DNA from: Pelodiscus sinensis
Taxonomy: Eukaryota; Chordata; Testudines; Trionychidae
Reading direction: 5' to 3'
NCBI RefSeq assembly: GCF_049634645.1
Contig: NC_134714.1
Coordinates: forward strand, 72,448,001 to 72,512,000
Length of the DNA stretch: 64,000 nucleotides
Part shown: positions 12,801-21,376 of the stretch, piece after piece
Numbering within the stretch: position 1 is the stretch's first letter
Layout of the letters: each line of letters begins with the position of its first letter
Program-made: the position numbers and the translations under genes
The notes under the pieces: model-generated
What the model was told of the DNA's origin: nothing
Database searches by the model: none
The model's input: only the letters and a program-made list of their open reading frames with translations

Positions 12801-15800
12801 CTCTGCAGTTAAACTGGAAGTTCCCTTCCAGTTCAGGGAGCATGGAAGCTTCCTTACGCTGATTGGCTGTCACCAGGGAAAGCAGGAAAGGTCACAAGCA
12901 TTTGGAGTCAGTGGGGCTGAAAAGCAGAAGATACAGTAATTCCATCCTGAGAGTAAACAACAATCTATTTGACACCTTCCCTATAGTTACACTGCCAGAA
13001 CTATGTATTAGTCATAACAATAACACAGCACAGAGTCCCATGAGAAACCAGTGGTTTTAGCCATAACAGTAATGGTCAACACAGTATCTTCTGTATTTAC
13101 CAAACAATCTGAATTGTCTTTGATAAAACAGACTTCATTCTGATGATATAAAACCTTCACATGAGCATGAGTCACATCAAATCATTAGCAGTTCTCAGAA
13201 TAGCTTTATTTAGAGCATGGAGTTTCCTTCTGAGGAAACTTTGTCCTTGGATATCCTTAGTCTACATCAAGGCTCAGTAATACATGTTTGAGGGGTCACA
13301 CACAAAATGAATTGCTAAAATCATTGTCCCTCTGGCTGGAACTCTCTGATGGAGATAGATTTACCACTTCCCCCAGTATTTCTGGCATGTTATAAATACT
13401 GTAATGACTGAGAGGGCATTGGATGGCTCAGGGGACTGATAATGGGCTAGAAAGCTTTTCTCATCTAAATCACTATCGTGGATATAGCCTTGTTTGATAA
13501 CGACCATTGCTTTCTGATGGTCTATGTAAAATGCATTGGTAATCTGAATCTAGTTCTTAGGGTACCACAACAACTGGCACTAACTGGCCTTTGGCACTAT
13601 CAGCCTAGGACACTGAGCTGCAGTACCCTATTACTTGAGGACAGGCGTGAGGCACACTGGCAGAAGACAATGTAGGGATACCAGCATTGCTGCTGCCTAC
13701 AGAGTACCTGTTCTGTGGAAGAACACAGGCAGTCAGCCTCAAGCCCCACAGTGAGGAAAGCAACGTAAGAACCTGAATAGACTAGGGCTGTCAAACTGGT
13801 GCTTTGAACCAGCATTACACTGAGTTTTCAGTATGCTGATTGAAAACAGGTTTTAAAACCATGGAGGTCTTATGAGCAAGATCATATAAATCACTGGGAT
13901 CAGTTGCACAAAATATGCAACAATAAAGTAGCTACTTCAAGTTAAATACATTGTCAGGCTAGCTAATATACAGGAACCTCAGTTTTTACACACACCCTCC
14001 CTACCTTGTCCTCAATACCCCCAAAAACATGTCTTTTTTTTGTGATGCTATAGAAATGTCTAAATTAGTTATTTCTTATTTCCCCAGCCTGCCCTGCCTT
14101 CTCTCTTAGAAGACTGTCCAGTTTGGATAGCTGTGAATGAAGATGGCATTAGTATACTAGATTACAATACTATGGTATGGCAAAGCATTTTGATTGAGAA
14201 AAATAACTTAATCCCTAAGAAGCACGTTCCCACAATTTAAATTCATTGAATAAAATTCTGGAGCCACTAAGTTAAATGGCAAACTTCGATTGACTTCAGA
14301 TGGGACCACAGTTTGATACACAGAAGTTAGAGATGGAAAAGATTTTCTGTATTTAAATCCTGCATAAAGATACAGGGTAGTTACTGCTGAGTCAGAGAGG
14401 CAGCTGCAATTTGTTAATACAACCAGAATATTAAAATGGTTGGATTGATTCTCTCTCAGGCTGTGTCCAGACTCAGGGGTTTTTTCAAAAAAAGTAGCCT
14501 TTTTTCGAAAAAGCTTCACCTGCGTCTAGACTGCAGCCGCGTTCTTTCGAAATTAAATCGAAAGAGTGCGGCTTTTCTTTCGACGGTGGTAAACCTAATT
14601 CCACGAGGAAGAACGCCTTCTTTCGAAAGTGCTCTTTCGAAAGAAGGCGTTCTTGAAAGCAAGCAGGCTTTTTAGAAAGAGAGCATCCAGACTCACTGGG
14701 TGCTTTCTTTCGAAAAAGCGGCTTGCTTTTTCGAAATTCCGCATGCAGTCTAGACGCTCTCTTTCGAAAGAGGCTCTTTCGAAAGAGGCTCTTTCGAAAG
14801 TATCTTTCGAAAGAGGCTTGCAGTCTAGACATAGCCTCAGGGGCTACATCTAGACAGCGGGGCTATTTTGGAAATATCCTGAAATAGCAATTCCACATCT
14901 TTAAACAGGCCTGTTATTTCAAAATATATTTCAAAATAACGGGCATGCTATTCTGGCATCCCTGTAACCCTCGAGGGATTTGCTGAAATAGTACTTTATT
15001 TGTAACGCAATTTGCGTAGCTTATTTTGAGGTAAGGGTGCTTCTGTGCACCCAGAGACAGCTAGGCACTGGACTTTCAGGGATAGCCTAATATAAGGATC
15101 AAGCTTAGGCTGAGATATTTCTTTGTTAATATCTGAGTTGCCAATACAGTCAAACCCCAATGGGGGGGGTAAATTTGGATTATAAAGAGTACGTCTACAT
15201 TCTGTTCAGTGCAGCAGAGCTGCTTTCAATTGTTTTCACTGCTAGGAATTTGATGTTGTATAGGAAAATAAGCACTCTTTGGGGAGATTTTTTTTCCTTT
15301 TAAAAGAATTTGGTTGCCGATTCAACTTTCTCTCCATCATCTGCAGCACTTAAAGCTATCTTACCCATACTCATCTGTGCTGACCTTTGGAGGCTGTCGG
15401 GATGACTTCATGATCGTAGTCAGCCAAGGGAAGGATAGAAGTTCTGGGAAAAACAGCACTGAAAAATTACTTTTCACAATGGCAGCTCCAAAGGTGGGTA
15501 TAAGACAAACAGCAGAATGGGTCCTGTGGCAGCACAAAAGCTGTGTATTAAAACCAGCTAGGCCTTTACTGTTTTTTCTGTGGAATCATACCTTTCCTTT
15601 TTGCACTAACCCTCCTGTGCTTTCAACCTGGGAAGCCTCTTATGGGCCTCAAACAGATGGATCCATTCAACCTAGCTCTAAATGTATTTGCTCAGCTCTA
15701 AATAGAACAATTCAGCTTTCAGACATTGCCATGCTCAACAATTTCTCTGTAGCTGGGTATCTGAAATCAAAGTGCATTTTCCCTCTCATTGATCAACTGT

Positions 15801-16014
15801 TAATTATTTTCTCTCACAGATTGTGGAAGTGACTCTTCTAATTGCCAGCTATATTAACTACTGTGCACTGACTCCCCTCCTGTCTCCTGCACCTCCTTCT
15901 CTGAGCATCATCTCACCTCTGAGCACAACGCCAACTAAAAAGCTCTGGGAGACTCAAAGCCAGTGTTGCTTTCCTTCTGTGCCCCGTACCACCAAAGGGC
16001 CTACACTGCTCTGA
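647..16014 (+). CDS. PLEKHH1: PLEKHH1, C-terminal nine coding exons (MyTH4 end and FERM domain)
   Basis: Spliced exons 647-824, 2035-2190, 3635-3735, 7118-7259, 8736-8878, 11232-11361, 14088-14174, 15347-15493 and 15820-16014 keep one reading frame and encode about 425 residues ending at TGA 16012-16014. All introns are GT-AG. I recognise the product as the end of PLEKHH1, a pleckstrin-homology, MyTH4 and FERM protein. The opening residues SEIGKYAIYCQR are the end of the MyTH4 domain. The FERM lobes follow from about the second exon, including ICDVISKWEQ, PLFGAK and a PH-like third lobe (FGGCRDDFMIVVSQ). MyTH4-FERM modules bind microtubules or membrane-protein tails in other family members; the role of this protein is less clear. 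The upstream PH and coiled-coil exons lie before the window. Neighbouring PIGH and ARG2 in conserved order support the call over PLEKHH2. Confidence 0.93.
1113..1552. mobile_element. Harbinger-like element with TTTCGGAAA palindromes
   Basis: Ends GGGTATGTCTACAC and the complement of GGCTATGTCTAGAC, with CCA duplicated at 1110-1112 and 1553-1555. The interior repeats small palindromes of the type CTTTCGGAAAAAG and TTTCGAAA. It sits in the PLEKHH1 intron and codes for nothing. Confidence 0.7.
2035..2190 (+). CDS. PLEKHH1: PLEKHH1 exon, FERM F1 lobe
   Basis: Fifty-two whole codons from VVGFDGSSTVDEFLQ to HCLQGTVK, between a TTTCAG acceptor and a GTAATT donor. It begins and ends in phase 0. Confidence 0.93.
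2640..2860 (-). mobile_element. Short Penelope-like repeat, family 2
   Basis: Read on the minus strand it contains the block ...GAAGAAG...GAAAGCTTG followed by ACCAACAGAAGTTGGTCC. Further copies are near 3770-3900, 41311-41380 and 60860-61030. Assignment to Penelope-like elements is inferred from its similarity of layout to the 26843-27157 family. Confidence 0.5.
3120..3400 (-). mobile_element. Penelope-like element fragment with GIY-YIG endonuclease remnant
   Basis: The minus-strand translation includes a Cys-His pattern (HTCQSQH..TQCTKC when read across frames) and YVGETRQSLHF or its frame-shifted form. This matches the C-terminal GIY-YIG endonuclease of Penelope-like retroelements, which usually reads YVGET..SL..R...H. 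The reading frame is broken and only the nuclease end remains, between two PLEKHH1 exons. Confidence 0.6.
3635..3735 (+). CDS. PLEKHH1: PLEKHH1 exon, FERM
   Basis: The acceptor is CTTTACAG and the donor is AG|GTACTG. It encodes ICDVISKWEQAF...VKLTYKS and ends with two bases of a split Arg codon completed at 7118. Confidence 0.92.
3770..3900 (-). mobile_element. Short Penelope-like repeat, family 2 (diverged)
   Basis: It shares TATTGGACCAACTT, TGTTGACAGAGACAAG and a TTCAAGCTACA block with the copy at 2640-2860. It is degenerate, with the CTGANGA motif lost. Confidence 0.45.
4332..5356. mobile_element. Harbinger-like element split by a hAT element
   Basis: The left end is AGCTTTGTCTACAC at 4332 and the right end is the complement of GGCTTTGTCTACAC at 5356. 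Flanking triplets are TTA and TGA. Only about 300 bp belong to this element; the middle (4542-5269) is another insertion. Confidence 0.6.
4542..5269. mobile_element. Non-autonomous hAT-type element, GC-rich
   Basis: The left end is CAGGGATGGGCAA and the right end is TTGCCCACTCCA. GCATAGAG and GCATACAG flank it (7 of 8 bases), as expected for the 8-bp duplication of hAT elements. The interior consists of repeated GC-rich units around CCAGGTCAATCAGGGC. Long translations inside are composition artefacts. Confidence 0.65.
5370..5485 (+). repeat. MIR/CORE-related repeat tail
   Basis: It contains GACTGTATGTTCTGTGTTTG, CACAGCACCTAGCA and a terminal AATATAAATAAA, the tail of an old amniote interspersed repeat. 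A related tail is at 9045-9125. Confidence 0.5.
6212..6702. mobile_element. Harbinger-like element split by a TA-flanked element
   Basis: Ends GTATATGTCTACGC and the complement of GGGTGCGTCTACAC. The interior has inverted AT-rich arms with TATTTTGAAA-type motifs. The flanking triplets (AAT and TAT) match only in part. A second element lies at 6502-6685. Confidence 0.55.
6502..6685. mobile_element. Mariner-type short inverted-repeat element
   Basis: Ends GGGTTGCCAG and CTGGCAATCC form an inverted repeat flanked by TA on both sides, the mark of Tc1/mariner insertion. Non-coding. Confidence 0.65.
7118..7259 (+). CDS. PLEKHH1: PLEKHH1 exon, FERM F2 lobe
   Basis: A strong pyrimidine tract and TTTTCAG precede the exon and CAG|GTGAGC follows. 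It encodes LYFRNQAKGETDRERLLL and ...LALEMVALMAQ, typical of the helical F2 lobe, and ends in phase 0. Confidence 0.93.
7807..8094. mobile_element. Harbinger-like foldback element, 288 bp
   Basis: Ends GTGTACGTCTACGC and the complement of GGGTGCATCTACAC, flanked on both sides by TAA (7804-7806 and 8095-8097). AT-rich inverted arms contain ATTTCAAAAT. Confidence 0.7.
8736..8878 (+). CDS. PLEKHH1: PLEKHH1 exon, FERM F2 lobe
   Basis: The acceptor is TGTTGCAG and the donor is CTCAG|GTGAGA. It encodes VEYGDSDRPVSSSPGG...QQVLDKFYPKRYK and ends two bases into a split Arg codon. Confidence 0.92.
9045..9125 (+). repeat. MIR/CORE-related repeat tail
   Basis: AACAATGGAGTCCTGATCCA followed by ACTCCTAGGTGCTGC and AATAATAATA matches the tail type seen near 5400 and 29100. 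Short and diverged. Confidence 0.4.
9536..9600. mobile_element. hAT-type element end (no matching right end found)
   Basis: CAGGGATAGGGAACC followed by a T-run and GGGGCCACTCACC is the typical left end of a non-autonomous hAT family. I did not find the partner end, so only the left part is annotated. A run of 12 or more C follows. Confidence 0.4.
9600..11231. other. PLEKHH1 intron, no gene seen
   Basis: C-rich, low-complexity sequence up to about 10400. A partial mariner-type end (TAAAGGTTGCCAG) is near 10898. No exon with good splice sites and conserved protein was found. Confidence 0.5.
11232..11361 (+). CDS. PLEKHH1: PLEKHH1 exon, end of F2 lobe
   Basis: The acceptor is TTCCCACAG and the donor is AAG|GTAATC. 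It encodes RLADKLATKWMVLQG...YLAVARKWPLFGAKVFAAK. An internal AAG|GTATTT at about 11346 could act as an alternative donor, but the downstream codons fit the protein. Confidence 0.92.
12035..12170 (+). repeat. MIR-like SINE core
   Basis: AGCACAGAGAGACTAAATTC, CACATATCAGTGGCAGAGCC and AACAGAACCCAGAAGTCCTG correspond to the core of MIR-type SINEs. Old and unexpressed. Confidence 0.6.
12180..12460. mobile_element. Foldback element with GCTAGCTCACTAAAA arms
   Basis: Ends GGATATGTTGACAC and the complement of GGGTATGTCTATG. Internal arms around 12235-12300 and 12355-12410 are inverted copies (AGCTCACTAAAAGTAGCAGT and its complement). Flanked by TTA and TAA. Confidence 0.65.
12465..12707. mobile_element. 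Adjacent foldback element
   Basis: Ends GCCAGGTCTACACAG and the complement of GGATGTGTCTACAC. It begins 4 bp after the previous element, in a head-to-tail cluster. Interior arms contain GGCATAGCCATGTC and its rough complement. Confidence 0.55.
12708..14087. other. PLEKHH1 intron, nothing recognised
   Basis: AT-rich single-copy-looking intron sequence; I see no exon, RNA gene or clear transposon in it. Confidence 0.4.
14088..14174 (+). CDS. PLEKHH1: PLEKHH1 exon, FERM F3 lobe
   Basis: Twenty-nine whole codons, PALPSLLEDCPVWIAVNEDG through DYNTM, between TTTCCCCAG and ATG|GTATGG. It starts the PH-like F3 lobe. Confidence 0.91.
14459..14836. mobile_element. Harbinger-like element with a CTTTCGAAAG array
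   Basis: Ends GGCTGTGTCCAGAC and the complement of GGCTATGTCTAGAC, flanked by TCA at 14456-14458 and 14837-14839. The interior holds about ten copies of CTTTCGAAAG or close variants, several spaced about 16 bp apart near 14757-14815. Overlapping ORFs on both strands are produced by this symmetry and are not genes. Confidence 0.75.
14840..15060. mobile_element. Probable foldback relic next to the CTTTCGAAAG element
   Basis: GGGCTACATCTAGACAG at the left and AATTTGCGTAGCTTATTTTG near the right resemble the families at 6212 and 7807. The right end is degenerate. Confidence 0.4.
15347..15493 (+). CDS. PLEKHH1: PLEKHH1 exon, FERM F3 lobe
   Basis: Forty-nine whole codons, HLKLSYPYSSVLTFGGCRDD to FTMAAPK, between TCTGCAG and AAG|GTGGGT. 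Confidence 0.92.
15820..16014 (+). CDS. PLEKHH1: PLEKHH1 terminal coding exon
   Basis: The acceptor is TTCTCTCACAG. The exon encodes IVEVTLLIASYINYCAL, then a low-complexity Ser/Pro tail ending TKGPTLL and a TGA stop at 16012-16014. Confidence 0.92.
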   Translation: MVEVTLLIASYINYCALTPLLSPAPPSLSIISPLSTTPTKKLWETQSQCCFPSVPRTTKGPTLL

Positions 16015-16300
16015 GTGCTTGTTCTCAGTGCTTCTGGGCTTCAGTGATTTTTTTCAAGCTGTGATTTTGCTGTTTATGTATCCTGTTTTAATGCAGATTC
16101 CAGTTCTCTCTCCTTGTTGTGGTATGACGTATGCTTAGAAGTAATATCCTTTCTTTTCTAAAGAATAGTTGTTGGGGGTCTGTTGACATTTTCTCCCTCT
16201 GCTATATGCTCTCTTAAACATGCTAAGGACATCTTTCTTTCTTGCTGCTCCAATCACATCACTCCCTCTGAATCTCTTGTTTTTGCACTCCTTCAAGGTA

Positions 16301-16415
16301 AGGTTGCCAATTTTGGTATAAGATATTCTTGAAGTTTTCAGCACATGATGTGACATTTAAAGATCAATCTTTAATTCCTGAAGACTCCTGGACAATTATG
16401 GAGGGTTAGCAACCC
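16301..16415. mobile_element. Mariner-type short inverted-repeat element
   Basis: Ends AGGTTGCCAA and TTAGCAACCC, flanked by TA at 16299-16300 and 16416-16417. The same end type occurs at 6502-6685. Confidence 0.6.
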
Positions 16416-19175
16416 TACTTCCATGTCATGTTCAAGCTGCTCTTACAAGTATGTCCCTTCCCATTCTGATCTCAGCATCACTATTTCTGATGCCTAGAAA
16501 TTTTCTCCCACTTCCAGTGCTCCTTGTGAGCTCTCTTGCATCCTCAACACATTCCATTTCAGTAACCTTCCACAGTTCCACCATTCACCATTCCTGTCTG
16601 CCCACTTCACTTTTGAATCATTAACTTACCTGTCCTTCACCTGAATTAGACTGTAAGCAACTTGGGCATGGGACTTTGACTTTTGTATGTTTCAAGTATA
16701 ATACACAGTGTAAGAGAACTGTGGTATGAGGCTTGTGCAAGGATTCTTCTTATTGAATATGGCCAGTATGAGAAGTTTTATATTCTTAGATCATACAATA
16801 CATGTACCAAAATAGGGCAACTTCCAGAGTATAAAGAGCAATATAATGGAGCTTTACAGTGACCCTATTACATGGTTTAGGTACAACATTAACCCTATGC
16901 ACTGGTGGTGAATTTCCTCCATGTTCCAAAGAGTTGCCAGTGGTATTCAAATTCACTATTGCCAATCCCAAAACAACTGCTGAATTAGCCAGTCTTTTTG
17001 TATGACCTATAATATTTTTGTACTGTGCTATGACAGCTGAGCTGACACCTCAGTGTGATTGGTGCTCAGATTCAGAAGCATATGCAGCCCAAAGCCAAAG
17101 GTCTCAGAAGGACATGGAAAGGGAAAAAAAAGTTGACTAGATGAAAAAGAAGCTAAGCTGACAAGGAAAGAAATGTCAGTCTGTGTTTTGAAGAACATAT
17201 TACATAGAAAAGGGAGCGTTAAAGGAGACGTTAATACTACTTTAGAAGAAAGGACAGAGCAGTTTTGCTTTAGTAAAATTAGGGAAAAAATGTAGCAACA
17301 TCTCTGCATTTTGAGGACTTAGCAGAGATGACGACGTTCTTACTCTTGTAGGACTGAGGTACCATAGAATGCCCTGCTGCTCTATAAAATGGACACACAG
17401 CCAGGTCTCCACCACGCGGCTGACTTGATAATGCACAGTTCCCTGACAGACCTATGCTTTCAGAGACTCTTGGTGTCAACCACTGTATTGTATGTGTTTT
17501 AAGATGTGTTCACTACTGTATAACATTACTGCACATGATCTCTATGAACTGGAAGGCAAGGTAAATAAGTTTTGTATTTGTAAGGTCTTCCAGCAACTGG
17601 TATAGTTTTTAGAAAGAGCTAGACCACACTAATTTCATAGCTGTAGTTACTTACAAACCCCAGCTTCTATCATACCAGTAGCATAAGAGGAAGTGGCTAT
17701 CAAATAGATTCCCAAATATTTTCCTTCAGGTCTTCCTAGCTAGCGCAATTTCACTAGTCCCAAAGGGACTCTGTCAAAGTTGGGTCAAAATGTGACCTTT
17801 GGTAGAGGTTTCACATAGGTTTTTGAACTATTCTTCCAAAGTCACAACAAATCTACCTAGCTCAGGTTTTATATTGTGCCCATCAATCTTCTAGCTAAGA
17901 AACTTAGAAAAATAAAATGATCACCACCCCAGCACCACAAGAAACTAGTGGGCACTGCCTAGCTATCATGGGCTCCCCATTGAAAGAATCCAGTCCCCAT
18001 GAGCAGTTCTACACTAGCAATTTGGTTCTTCCAGCCCTGTGTTCACAATGAGAAAACTGACAATAACAAAGCGGGCTTAATTTAGTGCCCATCAGCAACC
18101 CTGCAAATCATTGTATATACCACCCAGCACTCTACAAGCAACTTTAAAACACTAAGCCAGTGTATACACTGACTACATTACAGAAAGGAAATAAATAGGT
18201 TTCATTTTCAAGCATCCAATGTGGGATTAGACACAAATAGTGAAGAACGTGGACCTGGGCAAATTATCTTGTAAGCAATTCTTTGACAGAATCCTTTTAG
18301 GCCTCTAAAATATGAAGGCTGGTGAAAGTTTGTGCCAAAAACAACAGTCTGGAGCTGATAAATCCTGGAGGTCTGATTTGCACATATTGTAATTTATTCC
18401 AGTCTCTCGTGCTCAGGGACTTTCCCATCAAACTGTTGAGACGAGCGGTGGGTTTTCTGAGCCAAAGAATAATTTGACAAAGTTTTGATTTTTAGTTTTT
18501 TAAAAGTTGCAGCTATAGTCAAAAATGTGACTATGTACCTTGACACAGTGGTCTCTAATATTTATTTGATCTCGCTCTAATCTCATGTGGCAATTTGAGT
18601 CAAATGAGGGATTTTTTTCCCTTCAATTTCCTGCACTGCAATCCTCCCCTGTGGTATGAGAATCTAACCGGCCACCTGCCTCTTACATTATTACCAGCAA
18701 CGAAGATTCTTCAGTCTGAACTGAGCTATTACTTTTGTTAACGATGCACAGGGTCCTACAGGAGTAATGCTGACTCATAGATATGTAGAAAGAGAGATGT
18801 TGAGTAAGAATGGGGCCATTTTTACTGTCATTTTTCTGACCATAACTGCACTTTAACCATGACAGCATGGCATTTTGAGCCTTAAGTCCTTAGATCTTAA
18901 GAGCATTCACCAGTACTTGAGCATTTCAGGGAATATTCCACATAAGTGAATGCCACCATATCCCTCTTATTTATATCTTACCTGAATTCAGAAAACTCTG
19001 TAGATTAAATATTTTTTTTGATTCCTTGGTAGAGAATTTTTTTATTTTCATCAACATTTTTGGTAATGACTGGACATTTTCTAAAGTGCAGAATGAGACA
19101 CTGAATAACAAAAGCTTAACTGCTGTGCCGTATGTAAAAGGCTGTGTCACACTGTGAGGTTTTATTTTTGGTCTT

Positions 19176-19181
19176 AATAAA
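19176..19181 (+). terminator. PLEKHH1: Candidate PLEKHH1 poly(A) signal
   Basis: AATAAA followed within about 20-40 bp by GTTGTGTTTGTCT, a GT-rich downstream element. It is the last good signal before the convergent PIGH gene. Confidence 0.5.
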
Positions 19182-19200
19182 ATGCAGTTGTCCGTGACTC

Positions 19201-20494
19201 AAGTTGTGTTTGTCTCATTATTATCATAATCAGCATTTATGCAGCAATTTGATGTAAATTGTGACATAACCTTTTAGGAGCCAAAAACAGCCTGGATTTA
19301 AGTGGGTATATTAAAAAGATGACCTTATTTAACTTGGTATCAACTTTTCCATTCCGAAATGCTGCTTTTCACTGGTGGTCCTTCAGCTAAGCCACAAGCA
19401 CTCCACTCCTTCTGGCACTAAAAAACAATCTTTCAACATGCTTCAGACTAAGCAGCTCTTCCTCTCACTGGGCCACATATCTTCCCTGCCACTGGGCTAC
19501 AGGTCCTCTTCTACCACCTTCCTGGGCTCTCCAGCCTATTTGCCCTACTGACAGAACTATAGACAGGGGACTTCCTCCCACTTTCACTGAATAGCCCACC
19601 CTAGACCCACCCTAATTGAGCACCAACTCTCCTCAACATCCCTCTGCACTATTCTGCCCAGGTTACTTCTTTCTGGCAATGCCCCTCCTCAGAGTCATTC
19701 TTTATCCAGTCCATAGACTTCTCTCCAATCTTTTCCCAGTTTCTCTTCTACCAGGTGATCTGGCTGTGTCCTGAGGCCTACTACCAAGGAGAAACCATCC
19801 CACCTCATTCCTTCATTCACCTGTCTCACTGAGCCACAGGTACTTCTTACATAGCCCTGCTTGTCATGTTATTCCTTAGTCACAGGAAATGCCCCCTCTT
19901 AAAAGGCCAAACTTCAGTTGTGCCAAGGCTCACTCTTAAAGGATGCAACTTCATCGAGTTCATTGGTGTATAGCCTGCTTAAACCAGGGCAGGATTTAGC
20001 TTTTAAAGTATGCACCGCTCCAGGTATGACTTTAGTAATTAAGATATTAATTAAAGAATGGGTGAGAAACTAAGCACAGGAAAGTTAAATGACCTGACCA
20101 AAGGCCTCCCAGAAGACTGTAACAAAATCCAGAGCTCTCACCTTAATATGTATTAACAATCAGACAGACGCAATAGGAAAGAAAGTCGTTCTAAAGTGTA
20201 AATTTAACATTTTCAGAGCCACTGCCATCTAAACTGTTAGCGCACGGCCTATTGATATACCTAGCTTTCACATTATGGTACTAACTACAATGTGTTCTGT
20301 TTTTATGTAAATTATGTGTGAGCATCAGGCTCCTGATTAGCTGCTGACATGTCCTTTGAGCTGCACATGTTATATTAGAATGAGAGCATTCCAGAAAGCC
20401 CCACAAACCTAGGTCATATTTGCTAAAAGTTATAATAATAGTCAGGATACCAATGAGGTACAAATACAAGTTTACATCATGAAATACTCTGCAG
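19201..20494. other. Gap between the convergent 3' ends of PLEKHH1 and PIGH
   Basis: About 1.3 kb of non-coding sequence, partly C/T-rich at 19360-19900. MIR-like traces occur near 20080-20170 (AAGTTAAATGACCTGACCAA). No gene is seen. Confidence 0.45.
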
Positions 20495-21280
20495 GACATA
20501 AGTCAATACAAACTTTATTTACACACATTACCAGAAGCAGATTTCCCCCCATCTGCAAAGGAGTTCCAGGCATCTATAGCAGCCCTTCGCCTTCCAAACA
20601 AAGTAAGCTGGAAGCCATCTACAAAACAAAAGAAATGCTGCAGCAAGTTTGGCATTTTCCTGAGCCAGTTTCCTTTCTCTTAGCTCTTCTCAGACCACAA
20701 AAAGAGCTGTGCTCCTTGCATGTCTGCTTGGCTTTGGCTGATTTAGGGATGATACTTTCGTTTTCAAACAAAAGCTTCAAAGAATTTCACACAAAAACCT
20801 AATTCAAATATTCACTGTATAGAGCATTTGGGATGTTTGTTATTTGTGGGTTTATTGGCAATCTGGCCAAGGTTGCACGGTGTGCTTATGAGAATTTGTT
20901 TCAGGACTTATCAAAGGAGTATACATTTGTAGCCTGATGTCCCCATAACCAGCCTCATCCCTCTCTCGGCAAGGAGAAAAATCCCATCTCTGTGGCTCCA
21001 GTTTGAAAATAATTCTCACCTGAATTGCATTAATATTTTGGGCAGCCAAGTATCATTAATTTTTACGTCATTATTTTGGCAAGGATAAATTTAGTGGCTG
21101 GGCTGAAAAATTTTCCATAACGGTGAGCCACTATCAACAGCTTTATTTGCCACTGGATCGCAGTCTATATACATCATCTGGTTTAAAAACAACTGCAGAT
21201 CTGGTATGGTTTGGGGTTCATTTACTATATACAGTCTAACCTAGTTTGCTGTGAGTCTTCTACCTTGATGACTTTTTATT
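20495..21280 (-). other. PIGH: Probable PIGH 3' untranslated region
   Basis: Non-coding sequence from the TAA stop to the distal AATAAA at 20519-20514. No inserted repeat is obvious, in contrast to the introns. Confidence 0.5.
20514..20519 (-). terminator. PIGH: Candidate PIGH poly(A) signal
   Basis: AATAAA on the minus strand about 760 bp beyond the PIGH stop codon. Another AATAAA lies at about 20848-20853 and could give a shorter 3' UTR. Confidence 0.5.
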
Positions 21281-21376
21281 TTAAAGTTCTGGTGATGTTT
21301 TAGTCTTCCTCTGCTCCAGGATTTCTTGGCAACTTCGATACACTTCAACTAGACAGTCTAAACGTGGCTTGGAGCT
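21281..21376 (-). CDS. PIGH: PIGH exon 4, terminal
   Basis: Found by protein similarity: acceptor GACTTCTAG, then SSKPRLDCLVEVYRSCQEIL and a polar tail ending SPEL and TAA. The tail is the least conserved part. Confidence 0.92.
   Translation of the reverse strand, partial: SSKPRLDCLVEVYRSCQEILEQRKTKTSPEL

Larger units (their letters stand above)
16015..19200 (+). other. PLEKHH1: Probable PLEKHH1 3' untranslated region
   Basis: No coding signal follows the TGA at 16012. AATAAA motifs occur near 17913, 18190 and 19176, and the last is followed by a GT-rich stretch. The 3' end therefore may be at about 19200; earlier sites may be used. The region includes the mariner-type element at 16301-16415. 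Confidence 0.5.

Noticed and set aside
14757..14815. Regular short repeats considered as a CRISPR-like array
   Set aside because: Repeats are 10-bp palindromes with 6-bp spacers within a eukaryotic transposon; no cas genes.
14436..14853. Overlapping Lys/Arg/Ser-rich ORFs on both strands
   Set aside because: Produced by the CTTTCGAAAG array of a foldback element.
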